From: Paludibacteraceae bacterium
GTDB lineage: Bacteria; Bacteroidota; Bacteroidia; Bacteroidales; Paludibacteraceae
Reading direction: 5' to 3'
DNA: 64,000 nt
Assembly: GCA_024401455.1 (NCBI GenBank)
Contig: JAKSLA010000004.1
Span: forward strand, 20,960-84,959
The first letter of the stretch is position 1; each line of letters starts with the position of its first letter. The notes under the pieces are model-generated. The model was not told the DNA's origin and made no database searches. It saw nothing but the letters and a program-made list of their open reading frames with translations. Below are positions 61,232-64,000 of this stretch, piece after piece. Both the position numbers and the translations under genes were made by a program.

Positions 61232-61239
61232 TATCTTTG
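61232..61239 (+). promoter_or_regulatory. -7 promoter element for the outer membrane protein gene
   Basis: TATCTTTG, a perfect TAnnTTTG box, 35 bp before the start codon. The rest of the 295-bp gap to rpoN is AT-rich without other structure. Confidence 0.6.
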
Positions 61240-61274
61240 TCCTAATAGTAGAAATACCGTATTAAATTATTGAT

Positions 61275-62093
61275 ATGAAAATTAAGTGGCTTTTCACAGT
61301 AGTTGCTTTCTCATTTTCCCTATTGAGCATACAAGCGAAAGGGAAACTAAAATTAAAATTAGGAGTAGAAACGGGCTACCAATTATATTTGGGCGAACAT
61401 CTCATGCCACAGAGTGACGAGTCGGAGAGTAGTGTAAGCGATGCCAACAACGATCGCCCCACAACCAATTACAACCCTCTACTCCCGACCTCTGACGAAA
61501 CCTATATGCACTGCTTCTTTGCGGGTGTGAACGGTGAAATCTTATGGCACCGCGAGCGCTACGGCATCCTCACAGGCGCACGATTGACTCAAATGGTAGA
61601 TGTTTACGATTTTGATGAAAATATGACCGTCAGTTCTGACGAAGGCGAAGAGGAGATGATCCGTTCTTCACAATTAGTGCAACACGTCTATTATTGGGGA
61701 GTCCCTGTGGAATTCAGATTATTAGCCACTCGTCCAGGCCGACCTTGCCGTTTCTATTTCAAAATGGGTAGTTCGTGGAATTTCCTTCTGGCTACAAGCA
61801 ATTTGGTCAAGACGACCGACCCAGTCACCGGAGAGAGGCAAGAGGAGAGGCCAGACAACGTAGGCCGAAAACCCGACTATTTTATGGGTACACTCTACCC
61901 TGCCATTGGATGCCGCTTCTTCCGCCAATATCCGTTGCTCAATGTGGAGTTCCACCTCCCTTCGTTCATCATCAATATGCCGACCTCCTATTTCGCCTAC
62001 AACATAGGTGTAGGCTTGAACGTCTCGGTTCAATTCCCGACCGACAGAAAAGCTTACGACAGCAACCGCCCAATGGGTGAACCCTATTATTGA
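61275..62093 (+). CDS. Outer-membrane beta-barrel-like protein
   Basis: A 272-aa exported protein: MKIKWLFTVVAFSFSLLSIQ then AKG is a signal peptide. The mature chain alternates aromatic beta-strands (LGVETGYQLYLGEHLM, YYWGVPVEFRLLATRPG, FRFYFKMGS-like FYFKMGSSWNFLLATSN) with polar loops and ends in strands without a terminal Phe, as small porin-like/OmpA-type barrels in Bacteroidetes do. Function unknown. It is convergent with the FHA gene. Confidence 0.7.
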   Translation: MKIKWLFTVVAFSFSLLSIQAKGKLKLKLGVETGYQLYLGEHLMPQSDESESSVSDANNDRPTTNYNPLLPTSDETYMHCFFAGVNGEILWHRERYGILTGARLTQMVDVYDFDENMTVSSDEGEEEMIRSSQLVQHVYYWGVPVEFRLLATRPGRPCRFYFKMGSSWNFLLATSNLVKTTDPVTGERQEERPDNVGRKPDYFMGTLYPAIGCRFFRQYPLLNVEFHLPSFIINMPTSYFAYNIGVGLNVSVQFPTDRKAYDSNRPMGEPYY

Positions 62094-62144
62094 TGTTGAC
62101 AAAAGGCGGGCACATGGGCGGGCACAAGGCACCGCCCCTACGGG

Positions 62145-62642
62145 CTACTCCTCGTCCTTCACCTTGAGGATCAAGGTTGTTGCTCCCAATGTGATGATCT
62201 CACCGTCTGAAATGATACGTCGCTCATTCTTCTGTAGAATGTCGTTCATGACGAATGTACCGACAAGGCTATCATAATCGCGAATGGTATAAATGGCCTC
62301 TCCATTGGGCTGCGGTTTCACATTGATGATGCAATGCTTGCGGTCCATACTTCTGTCGGCCGTATCAATCGGAGCGTTAATCTCCGTACCTTTACAACGA
62401 CGTCCAAAGAAATTATCGCCCTCAAACAACGGGATGATCTGCTTTTCGCAAAAAACATTCTCCACCACGACGATGCTCCCATAAGGAGACTTCTCTGGGG
62501 CTTTTTCGGCCTTCGTTTTGAATTTCACATTGAAATCCTTACCGCACTCCTCGCAATGGAGAATAAGCGTACGTCCGGGTTCTATTCGAGACTCCTCGAA
62601 CTGCACAAACATATCACATTTCGGACATCTAATCTTTCTCAT
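62145..62642 (-). CDS. FHA-domain protein with zinc-ribbon N terminus
   Basis: A 165-aa cytosolic protein. Residues 1-40 have CPKCDM and CEECGK, a four-cysteine zinc ribbon of the MJ0042/zf-type; residues 60-165 form an FHA domain with GDNFFGRRCKG, SMDRKHCIINV (the SxxH motif) and DSLVGTFVMNDI. FHA domains bind phosphothreonine; a partner kinase is not in the window. It shares its direction with the Nudix gene 9 bp upstream, so they may be cotranscribed. Confidence 0.9.
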   Translation of the reverse strand: MRKIRCPKCDMFVQFEESRIEPGRTLILHCEECGKDFNVKFKTKAEKAPEKSPYGSIVVVENVFCEKQIIPLFEGDNFFGRRCKGTEINAPIDTADRSMDRKHCIINVKPQPNGEAIYTIRDYDSLVGTFVMNDILQKNERRIISDGEIITLGATTLILKVKDEE

Positions 62643-62651
62643 AACCCATCC

Positions 62652-63164
62652 TTATTTTTGAGACAAGTCCAACTCCTTCAACATAGCAAACTCTTTCTTG
62701 AAGTTACCTGTGAAGATATCATTGTCCATCTGTTTCTCAATCTCTTCCATAGGCCAAAAACGGCCCTCGTCCAATTCAACCGGATCGATAGTGAATGGCC
62801 CTTCGTAAACGGTACGATAGGAATAAACCAACTCACGCTCGACGGTGCTCTCCCATAGATAAGAGTAGTTGAAGGTAGGCTCAAACGCCTGAACCCCTAA
62901 CTCTTCACGAGCCTCACGGCGAAGCGCCAGATCCACATTCTCGCCCAAGTCGATATGGCCGCCCACGGCCGTGTCCCACTTACCGGGCTGAATATCCTTG
63001 CTGGACGAACGTTTCTGCAAAAACAATTCGCCCTTCGTATTGAAAATATGCAAATGCACTACGGGATGCAACAACATGGAGCCACTGTGGCATTCCTTAC
63101 GGGTAGCCGAACCTATAATGTTGCCAGACTCATCCACCAATGGGAATATCTCTTCTTTAGCCAT
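62652..63164 (-). CDS. Nudix hydrolase
   Basis: A 170-aa Nudix enzyme: the box GGHIDLGENVDLALRREARE then ELGV fits Gx5Ex7REUxEExGU, and the N-terminal FPLVDESGNIIGSATRKECH and QKRSSSKDIQPGKWD place it near isopentenyl-diphosphate-isomerase/MutT-like proteins. The Met at 63,164 is chosen because a TATCTTTG box at 63,181 fits a leader of about 10 nt and the extra 30 codons upstream resemble no family member. Substrate unknown. Confidence 0.93.
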   Translation of the reverse strand: MAKEEIFPLVDESGNIIGSATRKECHSGSMLLHPVVHLHIFNTKGELFLQKRSSSKDIQPGKWDTAVGGHIDLGENVDLALRREAREELGVQAFEPTFNYSYLWESTVERELVYSYRTVYEGPFTIDPVELDEGRFWPMEEIEKQMDNDIFTGNFKKEFAMLKELDLSQK

Positions 63165-63180
63165 AATATCTGATTTTCCA

Positions 63181-63188
63181 CAAAGATA
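63181..63188 (-). promoter_or_regulatory. -7 promoter element for the Nudix gene
   Basis: Minus strand TATCTTTG, 16 bp before the start at 63,164. It implies a very short leader and excludes the longer reading frame start. Confidence 0.6.
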
Positions 63189-63296
63189 ACATTTTTTGTC
63201 GGAAATTCCTTTTATTTCTGGTCGGCTCACACCGAGCACCCTCTTAGGGAGCACTCACGATGAGGTGTTGATGTAGCATGAATTGGGTTTTATAGT

Positions 63297-63660
63297 TCAT
63301 TTTGTAATTTCCCAATATCCTCCAAAATCACCCCCTACGCGACGAATAATGCCTTCAGACTTTAGATGATTAATATGTTTCTGAACAGCACTAGTTGCGA
63401 TGCCAAGGGTTTCCGATAAAGATTTACGTGTAATATTAGGATTCTCCCTGATAAGTCGAAATACTTCATCAATAGTTGTCTGACCACCTGTCTGACCACC
63501 TGTCTGACCACCTGTTTCATTTCTGCTTTCTTCGTCATCACCAGTACTTATATAAACACCTTCAACACCCACAACATTGAACTTAGGCAATGTCAAGACA
63601 AAGCTATCCCAAGGAGTTGAGAAAGCAGGATTCAGGCCTTCCTTATAGCCTTCATGCTCT
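63297..63660 (-). pseudogene. C-terminal part of an AlbA_2/ATPase-type DNA-binding protein, cut by an IS
   Basis: The frame reads back to the insertion-sequence end (about 63,661), so an upstream part is separated. PWDSFVLTLPKF resembles the end of the HATPase_c_4 domain, followed by a GGQT repeat and a winged helix (ITRKSLSETLGIATSAVQKH, then INHLKSEGIIRRVGG). Such proteins are predicted transcription regulators with an AlbA-like domain. A shortened product starting inside this part could still be made, but no start codon with support was seen. Confidence 0.7.
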
Positions 63661-64000
63661 TTAGAAGCTGTTTAAATTTTAGTGGAAAATTTTGTTAAGG
63701 GTCAAAAAGCAGAAGGCTAATTGAATCATTGCGACAGAAGGCTCAGAGTAAAATTCGTAATCAATAGTTAGTCTTCTAAAATTTTCAAGCCAGGCAAACG
63801 AGCGTTCCACAATCCATCTTTTGGGCAAGACTTGGAATTTAGAAGGGCATTCATCAGGTCTGAGTACAATCTCAAGATCGCATCCTAAAGTTGCTATAAG
63901 CGTTTGGGATAATTGTTCTCCTCGATATCCGCCATCTGCAATTATTTTTGCAAGTTTAGGGAACTTATATCTCATATTTTCAAAGACTTGGACAGCACCT
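63661..64000 (-). mobile_element. IS5-family (IS427-group-like) insertion sequence, partial
   Basis: The right end with the transposase 3' part. The terminal sequence after the transposase stop is AAATTTAAACAGCTTC on the minus strand. The other end is beyond the window, so inverted repeats and target duplication cannot be measured. It interrupts the winged-helix gene. Confidence 0.8.
63679..64000 (-). CDS. IS5-family transposase, C-terminal part (runs off the window)
   Basis: About 106 codons to the window edge, open at the 5' side. IIADGGYRGEQL has the second catalytic Asp of the DDE fold, and PKRWIVERSFAWLENFRRL contains the catalytic Glu in the IS5/IS427 form. The product ends FLTLNKIFH just before the IS terminus, the usual arrangement. 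The N-terminal half, with the first Asp, is outside the window, so whether the gene is intact is unknown. Confidence 0.9.
   Translation of the reverse strand, partial: GAVQVFENMRYKFPKLAKIIADGGYRGEQLSQTLIATLGCDLEIVLRPDECPSKFQVLPKRWIVERSFAWLENFRRLTIDYEFYSEPSVAMIQLAFCFLTLNKIFH

Noticed and set aside
63165-63254. Extended start of the Nudix gene
   Set aside because: A -7 promoter box lies inside this stretch and the added residues do not resemble Nudix proteins.
1-64000. CRISPR array, tRNA or rRNA genes
   Set aside because: No regularly spaced direct repeats of 25-40 bp, no cloverleaf and no conserved rRNA segment were found by reading.

Overview
The window reads as a chromosomal segment of a Bacteroidales bacterium, most likely Prevotellaceae or a close relative. 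The evidence is the Bacteroidetes promoter signature (TTTG, 19-20 bp, TAnnTTTG) in front of several genes, an ArgF'-type acylornithine carbamoyltransferase beside proB/proA, DUF4384, TIGR03915/TIGR03916 and an AddB-like nuclease, and the general lack of Shine-Dalgarno sequences. No rRNA, tRNA or CRISPR array was seen.

Region 1 (about 437-35,700, all minus strand) is a capsular/exopolysaccharide locus read from right to left. A TATCTTTG promoter element near 35,700 precedes ugd, manC and a UDP-glucuronate epimerase. After an accessory stretch come a nucleotidyltransferase, rfbA-rfbD-rfbC-rfbB (dTDP-rhamnose), a Wzx flippase, a pyruvyltransferase-family protein, glycosyltransferases, an EpsG-type Wzy polymerase, a GH99-like WbsX protein, an exported protein of unknown function, an acetyltransferase, an epimerase, the initiating sugar-phosphate transferase, a PIG-L deacetylase, a WbuC cupin, and fcl and gmd (GDP-fucose). 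A terminator follows gmd. The predicted polymer draws on rhamnose, fucose and uronic-acid precursors, with acetyl and possibly pyruvyl or de-N-acetyl modification.

The locus carries cargo unrelated to sugar chemistry. The main candidate for an undescribed system is a two-gene unit present twice: an AAA15/21-type ABC-like ATPase of 391 aa whose stop overlaps the start of a small protein with a PD-(D/E)XK-like D...ExK...Q pattern (3,360-4,957 and 26,332-28,082). The second copy sits with a YhcG/DUF1016 nuclease, a Fic protein, a shattered Fic copy, a glmS fragment, a three-copy dispersed repeat of about 250-330 bp and several small ORFs (22,970-31,700), which looks like a recombination-prone defence islet.

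Region 2 (35,951-39,400, plus) is proB-proA-argF' (proline and arginine biosynthesis). Region 3 (39,459-44,895, mostly minus) holds GlsB, DUF4384, two overlapping lipoprotein genes, the TIGR03915/TIGR03916 DNA-repair pair and an EamA transporter. Region 4 (44,933-51,552, minus) is the cell-shape operon purH(N)-mreB-mreC-mreD-mrdA-rodA, in which purH has only the IMP cyclohydrolase domain.

Region 5 (51,796-58,845, plus) has addB without addA, then 1.65 kb without genes that appears to be a tandem duplication of a non-coding module; each copy contains a stem-loop and ends in a terminator. It is followed by a membrane-bound AraC-type regulator and an Rpn-family nuclease. Region 6 (58,908-64,000) has a PAP2-like membrane protein, rpoN, a beta-barrel-like outer membrane protein, an FHA/zinc-ribbon protein, a Nudix hydrolase, and a winged-helix gene cut by an IS5-family element that runs off the window.
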